Assembly (NCBI GenBank): GCA_942491735.1
Contig: CALOCN010000014.1
Coordinates: 2,542,001 to 2,606,000, forward strand
Direction of reading: 5' to 3'
Source: CALOCN01 sp942491735
GTDB lineage: Bacteria; Eisenbacteria; RBG-16-71-46; JABDJR01
DNA length: 64,000 nt
The notes under the pieces are model-generated. The model saw only the letters and a program-made list of their open reading frames with translations. It ran no database searches and was not told the DNA's origin. This document shows positions 28,237-37,485 of this stretch, in pieces (the first letter of the stretch is position 1; the number at the start of each line of letters is the position of its first letter). The position numbers and the translations under genes are program-made.

Positions 28237-30609
28237 CTACCTCTCCAGCTCCAGGATGGTCGCGCCGGCACCGCCTTCCCACGGATCGGCGGTCCGGCTG
28301 GCCGAGACCGCTCCATGCCCGCGGGCCAACTCGCCCACCGCGGCTCGCAGCGCCCCGGTCCCTTTTCCATGCACCACCCGCAACTCGCCCAACCCGGCCA
28401 GCAACGCGCGATCGATCGCGCTCTCCAGCTCGGTCATCGCCTCGTCCACCCGCATGCCGATGAGGCGCACTTCCCGGGTCACCGTGTCGGTGTTGGGGAC
28501 CGTCTCCTGGGCCGCGGCGGCGCGACCGGGAACCGTCCTGCCGTTGCGGGGGGGCTCGCTTCCCACCACCCGCAGCGCGGTTCGCGGGAGCTCGATCCGC
28601 AGCCCCTCCTGTTGTACCAGAACCCGCCCGGAAGCATCCGGTTCGCGGACCACTTCCACCGACCTCCCGAGGGACTCGGCCCAGTAGGACTCCCCGACCA
28701 CGATGCGCTCCGGCACCGTGCCGGGGGCCGCCGCGGGGCGACGGGGCGTCTCCAGGCGCCCCAGGGCGACCTGTTCCCGCTGCAGGGAACGCCGGTCGAT
28801 GCCGGGGCGAGCCCCCTGACGGGTGGCCCGCTCGATTTCCTTCAGGCGGTCCTCGGCCCGGCGCAGGATTTCCCGCGCCTGACGCGCCGCGCGGGCCCGC
28901 AGGGTGGCCCGCTCGTCCAGCAGACGACGCAGCCGCGTCTCGTGCTCCACCTTGAACTGGTCGGCTTCACGCCGGGTGCGTTCGGCGGTCTCGCGCGCCT
29001 GGGACAAACGCTGGCGCTCCCGGTCCAGGTCCTGGAGCAGGCGTCGTACGTCCCGCTCGGCTTCCGGAAGCAGGGCGACCGCCCGTTCCACGCGCTCCTC
29101 GGGAAACCCCAGACGACGCGCCATGTCCAGGGCGTGGCTCTCGCCCGGCACGCCGACCGCCATGCGGTAGGTAGGCTCCCGGGTCTGTGAGTCGAACACC
29201 ATGGAGGCGTTCTCCATCCCCTCCCGCTCGGCCCCGAACCCCTTGAGCACGCCCAGGTGCGTGGTCACCAGACCCAGGGTGCCGGTCTCGGTGAGTCGCT
29301 CCAGCACGCTCTGGGCCAGGGCCGCCCCCTCGGTGGGGTCGGTGCCGGAACCCAACTCGTCCAGCAACACCAGGGTTCCATCCCCGGCCAAACGCAAGGC
29401 GTCTCCCCACCGGGCGAGATGGGCGCCGAAGGTGCTGAGATCCGCTTCGAGGCTCTGCTCGTCGCCAAGGCTCACCACCAGATGACGGGTCCAGGGCAGG
29501 ATCATGCCCGGATCGGCAGGGACCAGGCATCCACACTGGGCGAGGGCCACGGCCAGACCCACCATCTTGAGCGCCACCGTCTTGCCCCCCATGTTGGGAC
29601 CGGTGACCAGCAGGAGCCGGGTGGCGCCGTCGAGGGCCACGGTGAGCGGGATCACCGCCGCACGGGCCGCGGCCGGATCCGATTCCACCCCACGCGCTTC
29701 CAGAAGCAGGGGATGACGCGCTCCACGCAGATCGAGACGGTCCCCGAACCGGGGCGGCTCCGCGGACCAGCGCACCCCCAGGTGCGCCCGGGCGCGAAGA
29801 AAGTCCAGATAGGCCAGGCTCTCCAGATCGTCGGCCAGGCTCCCGGCATCGGCGGCGAACCGCGCGGTGAGCGCGGCGAGGATGCGTCGGATCTCCTCCC
29901 GCTCCTCGGCGTCGCTTTCCCGCAGACCGTTGTTCTCCGGCACCGCCTCCATCGGCTCCAGATAGACGGTGGCGCCGGACCCGGAACGATCCTGGACCAG
30001 CCCGTCCACCTGACCCCGCTGGCTCTGCGGTACGGAGAGGACAAAACGCCCTTCGCGCAGGGTGACCAGGGTGGCGCCGTCCGAGGTGGTCAGGCGGGAG
30101 GCCATGCGTTCCATGCGGGAACGGAGCCGCTCGCGCAACTGTTCCCGCTCGCGGCGAATCCGTTTGAGCGCGGGGCTCGCGCTGTCCCGCATCTCTCCGG
30201 TTCCCGGATCAAAGGTCTCATCCAGGGCCCGCTCGAGGTGCGGGAGCGGGGTCAACCGCTCGCCCAACGCCGCCAACTCGGGCGCGGTGTCCCGCGCCCC
30301 GTGGAGCGCCTCGGCGGCAAGACGGGTGGAGCGCAGGAGGGGCAGGAGGGTCAGCAGCTCCGCCCCGGGCAGAACCGCTCCCGGCGTGCGGAGCCGGCGC
30401 AGAACGGGACCCAGGGGACCCACTTCCATGGCCGGCAGGCCGTGCCCCTGTTCGGTGAGCAGCTTGAGCAGCCCCACCCGGCGGATCTCGGTCGCCGCGT
30501 CCTCCTGATTGGGGAGCGGGGCCATCCGATCCACATGCCGGGCACCGCCGTCCGAGGTAGTCAGGGCACGCAGCACCGCGCGCACCCGACCGAACTCGAG
30601 CCGCTCCAA
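28237..30609 (-). CDS. mutS2: MutS2-type endonuclease/ATPase with Smr domain (start uncertain)
   Basis: About 790 residues. Seen: MutS core with Walker A TGPNMGGKTVALKMVG, Walker B LVLLDELGSGTDPTEG, a long coiled coil (QFKVEHETRLRRLLDERATL), and a C-terminal Smr nuclease domain with VVHGKGTGALR. Known roles of MutS2: suppressing recombination and rescuing collided ribosomes. Start problem: family alignment puts the N-terminus about 8-13 residues before LEFGRV, but no ATG or GTG exists there. TTG 30609 is the nearest usual codon and has no ribosome site; the codon ATC at 30642 has AAGGAAG 7 bases upstream and would give the expected length. I list the TTG. Next gene dnaG follows without gap. 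Confidence 0.93.
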   Translation of the reverse strand: MERLEFGRVRAVLRALTTSDGGARHVDRMAPLPNQEDAATEIRRVGLLKLLTEQGHGLPAMEVGPLGPVLRRLRTPGAVLPGAELLTLLPLLRSTRLAAEALHGARDTAPELAALGERLTPLPHLERALDETFDPGTGEMRDSASPALKRIRREREQLRERLRSRMERMASRLTTSDGATLVTLREGRFVLSVPQSQRGQVDGLVQDRSGSGATVYLEPMEAVPENNGLRESDAEEREEIRRILAALTARFAADAGSLADDLESLAYLDFLRARAHLGVRWSAEPPRFGDRLDLRGARHPLLLEARGVESDPAAARAAVIPLTVALDGATRLLLVTGPNMGGKTVALKMVGLAVALAQCGCLVPADPGMILPWTRHLVVSLGDEQSLEADLSTFGAHLARWGDALRLAGDGTLVLLDELGSGTDPTEGAALAQSVLERLTETGTLGLVTTHLGVLKGFGAEREGMENASMVFDSQTREPTYRMAVGVPGESHALDMARRLGFPEERVERAVALLPEAERDVRRLLQDLDRERQRLSQARETAERTRREADQFKVEHETRLRRLLDERATLRARAARQAREILRRAEDRLKEIERATRQGARPGIDRRSLQREQVALGRLETPRRPAAAPGTVPERIVVGESYWAESLGRSVEVVREPDASGRVLVQQEGLRIELPRTALRVVGSEPPRNGRTVPGRAAAAQETVPNTDTVTREVRLIGMRVDEAMTELESAIDRALLAGLGELRVVHGKGTGALRAAVGELARGHGAVSASRTADPWEGGAGATILELER

Positions 30610-30771
30610 AGCGTCATGGTACGTAGGGTCGGTCGTGGCGATCGGAGGTCTTCCTTGGGTCCGTACGTGACACGGTCGAGGGGCGCGCTTTTGGGCATGC
30701 AGGAACGGAGCCCGGCTGTCGCGCGGACTCCGTTTCCGGTTCGCCGCCCCACGGAGGGCGGCAGGGCTGTC

Positions 30772-30788
30772 TGCTCGCAGTGCGAGCA
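30772..30788 (-). terminator. Hairpin between rpsU and mutS2
   Basis: Perfect inverted repeat, TGCTCGC and GCGAGCA around a 3-base loop, 1-2 bases beyond the rpsU stop. No U run follows, so it may be an attenuator or RNA processing or stabilising hairpin rather than a full terminator, as in other rpsU-dnaG-rpoD operons. Confidence 0.45.
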
Positions 30789-30789
30789 A

Positions 30790-30984
30790 CTACGCCATCT
30801 GGGACTGCTGCTTCATCATCTTTCGGCGGGCGGCAGCGATCTTCCGCTTGCGCCGCTCGCTCGGCTTCTCGAAATGCTGGTGACGGCGGAGGTCGGAAAG
30901 AATACCGGCCTTCTCGCAACGCTTCTTGAACCGCTTCAGAGCCCCCTCAAAGGACTCACCGTCTTTGACGCGAATTCCTGCCAT
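30790..30984 (-). CDS. rpsU: Ribosomal protein bS21
   Basis: 64 residues, basic, matching S21 throughout: AGIRVKDGESFEGALKRFKK, CEKAGILSDLRRHQHFEKPS and a Lys/Arg-rich tail RRKRKIAAARRKMMKQQ. It is a small-subunit protein involved in mRNA pairing during initiation. Start ATG 30984 is the family start; the open frame above it is leader. First gene of the rpsU-mutS2-dnaG-rpoD series. Confidence 0.97.
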   Translation of the reverse strand: MAGIRVKDGESFEGALKRFKKRCEKAGILSDLRRHQHFEKPSERRKRKIAAARRKMMKQQSQMA

Positions 30985-31221
30985 GCAGACTCTCACCCCA
31001 ATCGTGTCGTATGTTGTTGTTAGGCTGTTAGTTGGCTCGGTGCCACCCGGCACGATCAGGCCGGTGCAAACAGACTTTCCACCGCCAAAATGCTAGCGGT
31101 GGCGCACCCCGTGGACATAACACGCGGCTATGCTGAGCATACCTCGAAGCGGCCGCCCGGTCAACGTCCATCCCCGGCACCGCCCCCCGACCACAAGCCC
31201 AGTCCTCATTGCCGCAATGGG

Positions 31222-32001
31222 TTACGAGGTTTTCCCCATCGCTCCAATCACGGTCAACGCCGCGGCCACCAGGGCCAGACTCGCCGTTTCGGCCCGGAGC
31301 CGATGCCCGCCGAGGCGCACACCGAGGCCCCCGCGCCGCTGGAGCAAACCCATTTCGGTCTCATCGAGGCCCCCCTCGGGCCCCACCACGCAGACCAGCG
31401 GTCCCCCGCCCCATGGGGGGTCGACCCGATGTCGCGGGTCCTCGCCATCCGGATCGGCCACCCACAGCGTGCCGGTTTCGGGAAGGGTCAAGAGGAAGGC
31501 CCCCAGCTCCATCGGCTCGGCCACGTCCATGAGGGTGGCGCGGCGGCACTGCTTGAGGCTCTCCACCGCGATCCGACGCCAACGGTCGAGTTTGGCCCCG
31601 GCCTCGTGCGGTCGGGCTACGGACCGGGCAAGCACCAGGGGAACAAACCGCTCCACGCCCAACTCGCTTGCCTTCTCCACCACCTGATCCATGCGGGTGG
31701 ACCGAAGCACCCCGGCGGCCAGGATGAGACGCTGATCGGGCCAGGGGGACAGGTCCTCGACCGACTCCACCGCGACCTCGATGGACCGTTTGTCCAGGTC
31801 CGCCACGTGACCGGCGAACCGGTGCCCCACACCATCCACCAGATGAATCGCATCCCCGGAGCGGATCCGGAGACTTCTGCGGGCATGATCCGCTTCGCTG
31901 CCCTCGATGCGGATCGACTCCCCAACCCGGGCCCCGGAGCCCAGGTAGAGCACCTGTTCCGGCTCGCCCTCGCGGGATCCGCGTCGGCCGCGTTCGCGCA
32001 T
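31222..32001 (-). CDS. rsmE: 16S rRNA m3U1498 methyltransferase
   Basis: 259 residues. It methylates U1498 of 16S rRNA. Seen: the N-terminal PUA-like domain with HARRSLRIRSGDAIHLVDG, the middle AAGVLRSTRMDQVVEKASELGV, and the C-terminal SPOUT knot with VVGPEGGLDETE and RLRAETASLALVAAAL. Start: ATG 32001 has GGAAGGGAAG with an 8-base spacing; a GTG at 32010 overlapping the dnaJ stop is the alternative. It follows dnaJ directly. Confidence 0.96.
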   Translation of the reverse strand: MRERGRRGSREGEPEQVLYLGSGARVGESIRIEGSEADHARRSLRIRSGDAIHLVDGVGHRFAGHVADLDKRSIEVAVESVEDLSPWPDQRLILAAGVLRSTRMDQVVEKASELGVERFVPLVLARSVARPHEAGAKLDRWRRIAVESLKQCRRATLMDVAEPMELGAFLLTLPETGTLWVADPDGEDPRHRVDPPWGGGPLVCVVGPEGGLDETEMGLLQRRGGLGVRLGGHRLRAETASLALVAAALTVIGAMGKTS

Positions 32002-32006
32002 GGGGA

Positions 32007-33089
32007 TCACTTCCCTTCCGAGGTCGCCTCGAGTCCGAGCAGTTCCTTGTAGAGCTTCTTCTCCCGGCGGTCGAGCTTGTGCGGAACCTGGATCGCCACG
32101 CGGACAAACAGGTTCCCCCGGGAACCGCCATGCAGCGGGGGAAGGCCCTGCCCCTTCAGTCGCAGCAGGGTCCCGTGTTGCACTCCCGAGGGGACCTTCA
32201 GCGAGGCTTCCCCTTCCAGGGTGGGCACCACCACATCCCCTCCCAGGGCGGCGCGGGCCGGCCCCACCGGGTGTTCCACCACCAGATCCTGGCCGTGCCG
32301 CTCGAACGTTTCGGAATCCTCGACCTCGATGAGGATCTGCAGATCCCCCGGGCCGCCGCCATGGGTGCCGGCGTCCCCCTGCCCCTCCAGGCTGAGGAAG
32401 TTCCCCGTGTCCACCCCGGGCGGAATGACCGCCTCGACCTCCGCTTCTCCCCGCACCCGTCCCTCTCCCCGGCAGCTTCGACAGCGCTTCTTGACCACCC
32501 GACCGCGACCGCCACAGGTGGGACAGGGCCCCACGTTCACGAACTGACCGAACACGGATCGCTGGACCCGGCGCACCTGACCCAGCCCGCTGCAGGTCTC
32601 ACAGGTGGTGGCCTCCGCCCCGTCCTCACCTCCCCCGCCGTCGCAGGTGGAGCAGGTGACCTGGCGCCGCACCTTGAGGGTGCGGGTCACTCCGTTGAGC
32701 ACCTCGTCGAGGGTGATGCGCAGACGCACCCGCAGATCGGATCCACGCCCCAGGTCCTGCTGCCCCCCCATGCCGCCCATGCCGAACATGTCCCCGAAGT
32801 CACGCATGAAACCGCGGAGCGCGTCGTTGATGTCAAAGCCGCCGAACCCGCCTCCCGCACCCCCACGGAGCCCGGCGTGTCCGTACTGGTCGTAGACCGA
32901 ACGCTTCTCGTCGTGGCTGAGCACCTCGTAGGCCTCGGAGGCTTCCTTGAAACGCTCTTCCGCTTCCTGGTCCCCCGGGTTGCGATCCGGGTGGTACTGC
33001 ATGGCCAGCTTGCGGTAGGCCTTCTTGATGACCTCCGCGTCGGCGTCCCGGGCGACCCCCAGCACCTCGTAGTAGTCGCGCTCACCCAT
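32007..33089 (-). CDS. dnaJ: Chaperone DnaJ
   Basis: 360 residues. A J domain at 1-70 with YHPDRNPGD (HPD intact), a Gly/Phe-rich linker (GGAGGGFGGFDIND), four CxxCxGxG zinc repeats (CSTCDGGG, CETCSGLG, CPTCGGRG, CRSCRGEG) and the two C-terminal substrate-binding sandwiches. It stimulates DnaK ATPase; neither dnaK nor grpE is in this window. ATG 33089 starts the MGERDYYEVLG core; nrnA ends 8 bases upstream. Confidence 0.98.
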   Translation of the reverse strand: MGERDYYEVLGVARDADAEVIKKAYRKLAMQYHPDRNPGDQEAEERFKEASEAYEVLSHDEKRSVYDQYGHAGLRGGAGGGFGGFDINDALRGFMRDFGDMFGMGGMGGQQDLGRGSDLRVRLRITLDEVLNGVTRTLKVRRQVTCSTCDGGGGEDGAEATTCETCSGLGQVRRVQRSVFGQFVNVGPCPTCGGRGRVVKKRCRSCRGEGRVRGEAEVEAVIPPGVDTGNFLSLEGQGDAGTHGGGPGDLQILIEVEDSETFERHGQDLVVEHPVGPARAALGGDVVVPTLEGEASLKVPSGVQHGTLLRLKGQGLPPLHGGSRGNLFVRVAIQVPHKLDRREKKLYKELLGLEATSEGK

Positions 33090-33097
33090 ACCGGTTC

Positions 33098-34126
33098 TCA
33101 AACCTCGGCGTCGATCCGCGCGATCTCCACACGGAACGCCTGGAGCAGCGCCTCGATCGCATCCTCGAGCGGACCCTCAAGGGTCGCTCCCGAGGCCAGT
33201 TCGTGCCCCCCGCCCCCAAAGGTGGTGGCCACGCGATTGACGCTGATTCGCCCCTTGGAACGGAGGCTGGTCTTCACCGCGCCGTCCTCCCGCTCCATGA
33301 GGAGCGCAACCCCCTCGCAACCCTGCACGGTGCGGGCGATATCCACGAAGCCTTCGGTGTCCGAAGGATGCGCCCCGCATCGCGCCACCATCTCCCGGGT
33401 CAGGACAAGCAGGAGCACGCGTCCCTCGTCCTCGACCCGCATGGAGCGCAGGGCCTCGCCCATGAGCCGCACCCGGGCCAGACTGGAATTGCCGTAGACC
33501 CCCTCGTAGAGTTCCGCCGGATCGAGACCGGTCTGGATCAGTTCCGCCGCCGCCATATGGGCCCGGGCATCGCTGTTGGAAAACCGGAACGATCCGGTGT
33601 CGGTCAGGATGGACACATAGAACCCGGTGGCCATGCGTTGGTCCACCGTTTCCCCCCAGTCCCGCAGCATCTCGAAACAGAGTTGTCCGGTCGCCGCCGC
33701 GGTCAGGTCCACGCCATAGAGATCCGCCATCCCGTTGTCCTCGAAGGGATGGTGATCGATGCAGATCTTCCGGGCCTGTGCCTTGGACAGGCGAGTGCCC
33801 AGGTCCCCCAGACGCTCCCACTTGGAGATGTCGAGCACCACGATCACTTCACGATCGCGGATCAGGGCCTCGTCCCGCGCCGGGTCGTAGGCCGCGTACT
33901 CCCCCTGCTCGGCGAGAAAGGTGTACCGGGGAGGCAACGGATCCGGGTTGAGGATCCGCACGTCCTTCCCCTGGGACCGCAGGTAGGCCCACAGGCCAAG
34001 CTCCGCGCCCAGACCATCCCCGTCCGGATTGACGTGGGTGGTGAGAAGGAAGCGGTCGTTCTCGAGGAATGCCGCGCGGATGGCATCCCAGGCCGGGGGG
34101 GGCGGAGCTTTCAGGTGGGTAGACAT
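33098..34126 (-). CDS. nrnA: DHH/DHHA1 phosphoesterase (NrnA-like)
   Basis: 342 residues. Seen: the first metal motif THVNPDGDGLGAELGL, the DHH motif ICIDHHPFEDNG, TDTGSFRFSNS, and the DHHA1 signature TTFGGGGHELASGATL. Known: NrnA degrades nano-RNAs and 3',5'-pAp; related enzymes cleave cyclic dinucleotide products, so the substrate is not certain. ATG 34126 is the start; no good ribosome site is visible. It heads the nrnA-dnaJ-rsmE group. Confidence 0.93.
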   Translation of the reverse strand: MSTHLKAPPPPAWDAIRAAFLENDRFLLTTHVNPDGDGLGAELGLWAYLRSQGKDVRILNPDPLPPRYTFLAEQGEYAAYDPARDEALIRDREVIVVLDISKWERLGDLGTRLSKAQARKICIDHHPFEDNGMADLYGVDLTAAATGQLCFEMLRDWGETVDQRMATGFYVSILTDTGSFRFSNSDARAHMAAAELIQTGLDPAELYEGVYGNSSLARVRLMGEALRSMRVEDEGRVLLLVLTREMVARCGAHPSDTEGFVDIARTVQGCEGVALLMEREDGAVKTSLRSKGRISVNRVATTFGGGGHELASGATLEGPLEDAIEALLQAFRVEIARIDAEV

Positions 34127-34161
34127 AAGCGGGCGAGTGTACCGAGGCGGCCGGGGCAAGG

Positions 34162-35028
34162 TCAAACGGGTGCATCCGACTCCCCCGGTCGGCGCACGGC
34201 AACCAGGATACCGGCGATGATGATCGCCGCTCCCACCGCCTGACCCGGACCGAGCCGCTCGGCGAGGAGGACCCAGGCAAAGGCGGCAGCGAACACCGGC
34301 TCGGCCGCGTAGATCACCGAAGCCCGGGTGGCGGTGGTATCCCGTTGGAACCGGCTGAGCAGATAGAGGGTCAGGGCGAGGATGATCGCGGTGGCCACTA
34401 CCCCCACCACGAGGGGAAGGTCGACGCGGACCGGAAACCCTTCGACCACGGCACCCGGCACGAAGATCACGGCCAGGACCCAGGACTGCATCACCAGCAT
34501 GTCCTGGTAAGGATGCTTTCGCGTGGTCACCTCGAGCGCGATCACGAACAGCGCATAGCTCAGGGCGCAGCCGAGGGTGATCCAGTCTCCCCGGTTCAGT
34601 CCCCCGCCTCCCGGGTCGGTGAAGATGTAGAGCCCGATCGCCGCGAACAGGGCCCCCAGGACCGGCAAGCGTCCCGGTGGCCGGCGGGTCATGATCGGGT
34701 AGAGCAGCGGCACCAGGACCACGCTGAGCCCGGTGATGAAGGCGCTTCGGGTGGCGGTGGTATGAACCAGCCCCAGGGTCTGGGTGTAGAACCCGATCGC
34801 CTGGAGCACTCCCAGCAACGCCCCCGCGGCCAGCGAACTGCGCGCCGGTCGTCGCCAACCCAGCACCGGCAACACGAGCAGGAGACCCAGGCCGCAACGC
34901 AGGACGAGAAAGGTGAACGGCTCCGTGGAGTCCAGGCTCCACTTGACCAGGGGGAAGGTCATTCCCCACAGGGCGGTGACCATGACGAGGGCCCACTCCG
35001 CTCGATGCGCGCGCGAGAGGCGACTCAC
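34162..35028 (-). CDS. EamA/DMT-family permease
   Basis: 288 residues with ten predicted membrane helices arranged as two repeats of five, typical of the drug/metabolite transporter superfamily. Seen: ALWGMTFPLVKWSL near the start and the second repeat ending in LLAERLGPGQAVGAAIIIAGILV. Substrate unknown. The GTG start at 35028 overlaps the stop of the upstream methyltransferase (GTGA), so the two are translationally coupled. Confidence 0.92.
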   Translation of the reverse strand: MSRLSRAHRAEWALVMVTALWGMTFPLVKWSLDSTEPFTFLVLRCGLGLLLVLPVLGWRRPARSSLAAGALLGVLQAIGFYTQTLGLVHTTATRSAFITGLSVVLVPLLYPIMTRRPPGRLPVLGALFAAIGLYIFTDPGGGGLNRGDWITLGCALSYALFVIALEVTTRKHPYQDMLVMQSWVLAVIFVPGAVVEGFPVRVDLPLVVGVVATAIILALTLYLLSRFQRDTTATRASVIYAAEPVFAAAFAWVLLAERLGPGQAVGAAIIIAGILVAVRRPGESDAPV

Positions 35029-35615
35029 ACCGACTCACCCCGCGTTCGCAACCACAAGGCCACCAGCACCCACACGATCGCGTTGAGGGTCAACGCCTCG
35101 ACCCGCAGGGCGGTCAGGGCCGAGACCGGCTGGGCCGCTCCCGCCCCCGGGACACGCGCCGCGGTGGGGCGCCAACCGAAGCGGGGCACCACACGGACGT
35201 AGGCGTCCCAGGCCGGTGGAAAGGCCGCCGCCAGCACCACCTCCTCCCGTCGGGCGTGGCGGCCGTAGAGCGCCACGAAGAGGATCCCCACCACGAGGGG
35301 AAACACCGGCCAGCCGGCGCCGCTCGCGGTGGCGTAGCCGGTGGCCAGCAGGAAATTCCCCAGATAGAGCGGGTGCCGCGTGTGGGCATAGGGACCGGCG
35401 GTGATCAACTGGTGGGCCAACGGAACCGAGGTGCGGACGGTGGGACCGACATGGGCGGCAGCCCACAACCGGAGTGACTCCCCCACCACCATGGCGCCGA
35501 CCCCGACCGCCAGCCAGGGCATGGCCGGCGCGGCGAAGACCACCGCGTAGAGAATGGGGAGCACCGGAATGAACCCGCGGAAGCGGAAGAGCAGGTCACC
35601 CAACCGCGTGCTCAT
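35025..35615 (-). CDS. Isoprenylcysteine carboxyl methyltransferase-like membrane protein
   Basis: 196 residues with four or five membrane helices. Seen: the family signature RLWAAAHVGPTVRT and GPYAHTRHPLYLGNFLLATG (the Arg-His-Pro-x-Tyr pattern of phospholipid and ICMT-like methyltransferases), followed by EEVVLAAAFPPAWDAYVRVVPRF. It probably methylates a lipid or prenylated substrate with SAM in the membrane; the acceptor is unknown. ATG 35615 overlaps the hemW stop (ATGA). Confidence 0.88.
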   Translation of the reverse strand: MSTRLGDLLFRFRGFIPVLPILYAVVFAAPAMPWLAVGVGAMVVGESLRLWAAAHVGPTVRTSVPLAHQLITAGPYAHTRHPLYLGNFLLATGYATASGAGWPVFPLVVGILFVALYGRHARREEVVLAAAFPPAWDAYVRVVPRFGWRPTAARVPGAGAAQPVSALTALRVEALTLNAIVWVLVALWLRTRGESV

Positions 35616-36829
35616 GGATCCGGAACAAACTCCGAGAGAACGCCGTCGCTGACAAAGCGGGCCGCGGGAGTGAGTCGCACCCGGTGTGCATCGCGAGAGA
35701 GAAGACCTCGGTCCTCCAACTGCTCGACCAGCGTCCCGTAGTCCTCGAGGAACGAACGCTCCCACCGGGTCCGGTAGTCCGCCAGGGACACGCCCTCCTC
35801 CAACCGCAGGCGGAGAAAGATCCACTCGAAGCGGGCCTGGCTTGCCGGAACCTCGGTCAGCGGAGGCACCCGGCCCCCGTCGGCGTAGGCGGCGATCCAC
35901 TTGCCCAGGGGCGCGGGATTGGCCCAACGCAGGTTCCCCCACAGGCCGTGCGCGGAGGGCCCGAGAGCCAGCACCGATTCCCGTCGCCAGTAGCGCAGGT
36001 TGTGCCGGCAGGCGAACCCCGGCCGCGCCACGTTGGAAATCTCGTAGAGTGAATAGCCGGCCCGCCCGGTCAAGGCCAACAGCAGGTCGTACTGACGGCG
36101 GGCCGTCTCGTCATCGGGGCGGGGAAGGCGGCCCTGCTCCACCGCCTGCGCCAACGGGGTGCCCGGTTCCAGCCCCAGGCAATAGGCGGACAGGTGGTCC
36201 GGCTCCAGGGCGAGCACCCCGGACAGGCTGTCCCGGAACACACCCACCCGGCCCTCGGGGAGACCGTACATGAGATCCAGGTTGAGGTTGGCGATCCCCG
36301 CCGCGCGGACCGCGGCCACCGCACGGGGGATCGCCGCCGCGTCGTGGGGTCGTCCCAGCAGTTCCAGCTCCTGGGGATCGAGGCTCTGCACCCCGAGGCT
36401 GATCCGGTTCACCCCGGCCCCGGTCATCGCGGCGAGGCGCTCCGGTTCCACGCTCTCCGGGTTGGCCTCGCTGGTGAACTCGACCCCGGGCTCGAGGCGG
36501 AATCCGTCGCGCAACACCCGGCCCAGTCGCTCCCACTGGGGCACGGTGAGGGCGCTCGGGGTCCCTCCCCCCAGGAAGACGGTATCGACCCGAGGTCGCG
36601 TCCCCCAGGTGCCGGACGCCCGCAGGGCGATCTCCGCAGCCAGGCCGTCCAGCCACTGCTCCGCCTGGTGCGCGACATATTCCGTCTTGGAGAAGGCACA
36701 GTACGTGCAGATGGAGCGACAGAACGGAACATGGATGTACAACCCGACCGGCCCGGGGGGGGCGGGGGGGGCGGGGGCATCCCGGTCCGCTAGTGGATGA
36801 TCTTTCCGAATCGGTTCAGCCGGAGACAC
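35612..36829 (-). CDS. hemW: Radical SAM heme chaperone HemW-like
   Basis: 405 residues. Seen: LYIHVPFCRSICTYCAF with the iron-sulfur cysteines C37, C41, C44; FLGGGTPSAL; SLGVQSLDPQELELLGRPHD; and LEPGTPLAQAVEQG, all HemW/HemN-type. The CxxxCxxC followed by Phe fits HemW (heme insertion) rather than coproporphyrinogen dehydrogenase. The only usable start is GTG 36829, which overlaps the lepB end by 40 bases; the family core would begin about residue 28, so a shorter form is possible but no in-frame ATG exists. Confidence 0.92.
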   Translation of the reverse strand: MSPAEPIRKDHPLADRDAPAPPAPPGPVGLYIHVPFCRSICTYCAFSKTEYVAHQAEQWLDGLAAEIALRASGTWGTRPRVDTVFLGGGTPSALTVPQWERLGRVLRDGFRLEPGVEFTSEANPESVEPERLAAMTGAGVNRISLGVQSLDPQELELLGRPHDAAAIPRAVAAVRAAGIANLNLDLMYGLPEGRVGVFRDSLSGVLALEPDHLSAYCLGLEPGTPLAQAVEQGRLPRPDDETARRQYDLLLALTGRAGYSLYEISNVARPGFACRHNLRYWRRESVLALGPSAHGLWGNLRWANPAPLGKWIAAYADGGRVPPLTEVPASQARFEWIFLRLRLEEGVSLADYRTRWERSFLEDYGTLVEQLEDRGLLSRDAHRVRLTPAARFVSDGVLSEFVPDP

Positions 36830-37485
36830 TTGTACCAGGGTTGCGTCTTGTCGAAGGAGAGGTAGATGAACATCGCCTTGCCCTTGATGAGTTCCCGGTC
36901 CAGGAACCCCCAGAACCGGCTGTCATCGGAATGATCCCGATTGTCTCCCATCATGAAGTACCGGTTGGGAGGCACCACCACCGGACCATAGTTGTCCCGG
37001 TTCCCCGCCCCCGGTGGGTAGATGCTGGAGTTCTGGTAGGTCTTGGGCTGGATCCGGGCCCCGGAGAGCTTCACGTAGTCGATCGGCTGCTGCTCCCCGT
37101 TGACGAACACCACCTTGTCCCGGATCTGCACCGTGTCCCCCGGCACCGCGACCATGCGCTTGATGAAATCCCGGGAGGGATCCTTGGGGAACTGGAACAC
37201 CACGATGTCCCCCCGCTCGGGGTCCCGCACCGAGGGAAGACGCACGTCGAGAATCGGCACCTTGGCCCCGTAGAGAAACTTGTTCACGAACAGATGATCC
37301 CCGACGAGGAGGGTGTCCTCCATGGAACCGGTGGGGATCCGGAAGGCCTGGATGACGAAGGTGCGGATGATCAGGGTCAGCACGACCGCGAGGGCAATCG
37401 CTTCCACGTACTCGCGGAAGGTGGACTTGCGACGGACCTTCTTCTTGCCCATGGCCATGGCCCCGGCGTCGTCCCCGGTCGCCAT
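36790..37485 (-). CDS. lepB: Signal peptidase I
   Basis: 231 residues. It cleaves signal peptides at the outer face of the inner membrane. Seen: a basic N-terminus, one membrane helix (about 28-45), catalytic serine S54 in PTGSMEDTL, general-base lysine K109 in FIKRMVAVPGD, and the C-terminal box MGDNRDHSDDSRFWG. Both dyad residues are present. ATG 37485 shares a base with the lepA stop (TGATG). Confidence 0.97.
   Translation of the reverse strand: MATGDDAGAMAMGKKKVRRKSTFREYVEAIALAVVLTLIIRTFVIQAFRIPTGSMEDTLLVGDHLFVNKFLYGAKVPILDVRLPSVRDPERGDIVVFQFPKDPSRDFIKRMVAVPGDTVQIRDKVVFVNGEQQPIDYVKLSGARIQPKTYQNSSIYPPGAGNRDNYGPVVVPPNRYFMMGDNRDHSDDSRFWGFLDRELIKGKAMFIYLSFDKTQPWYKCLRLNRFGKIIH

Noticed and set aside
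31079..31141. Inverted repeats CCACCGC/GCGGTGG and TATGCT-g-AGCATA above rpsU
   Set aside because: No U run, no paired promoter boxes; could be operator or chance, not enough to call.
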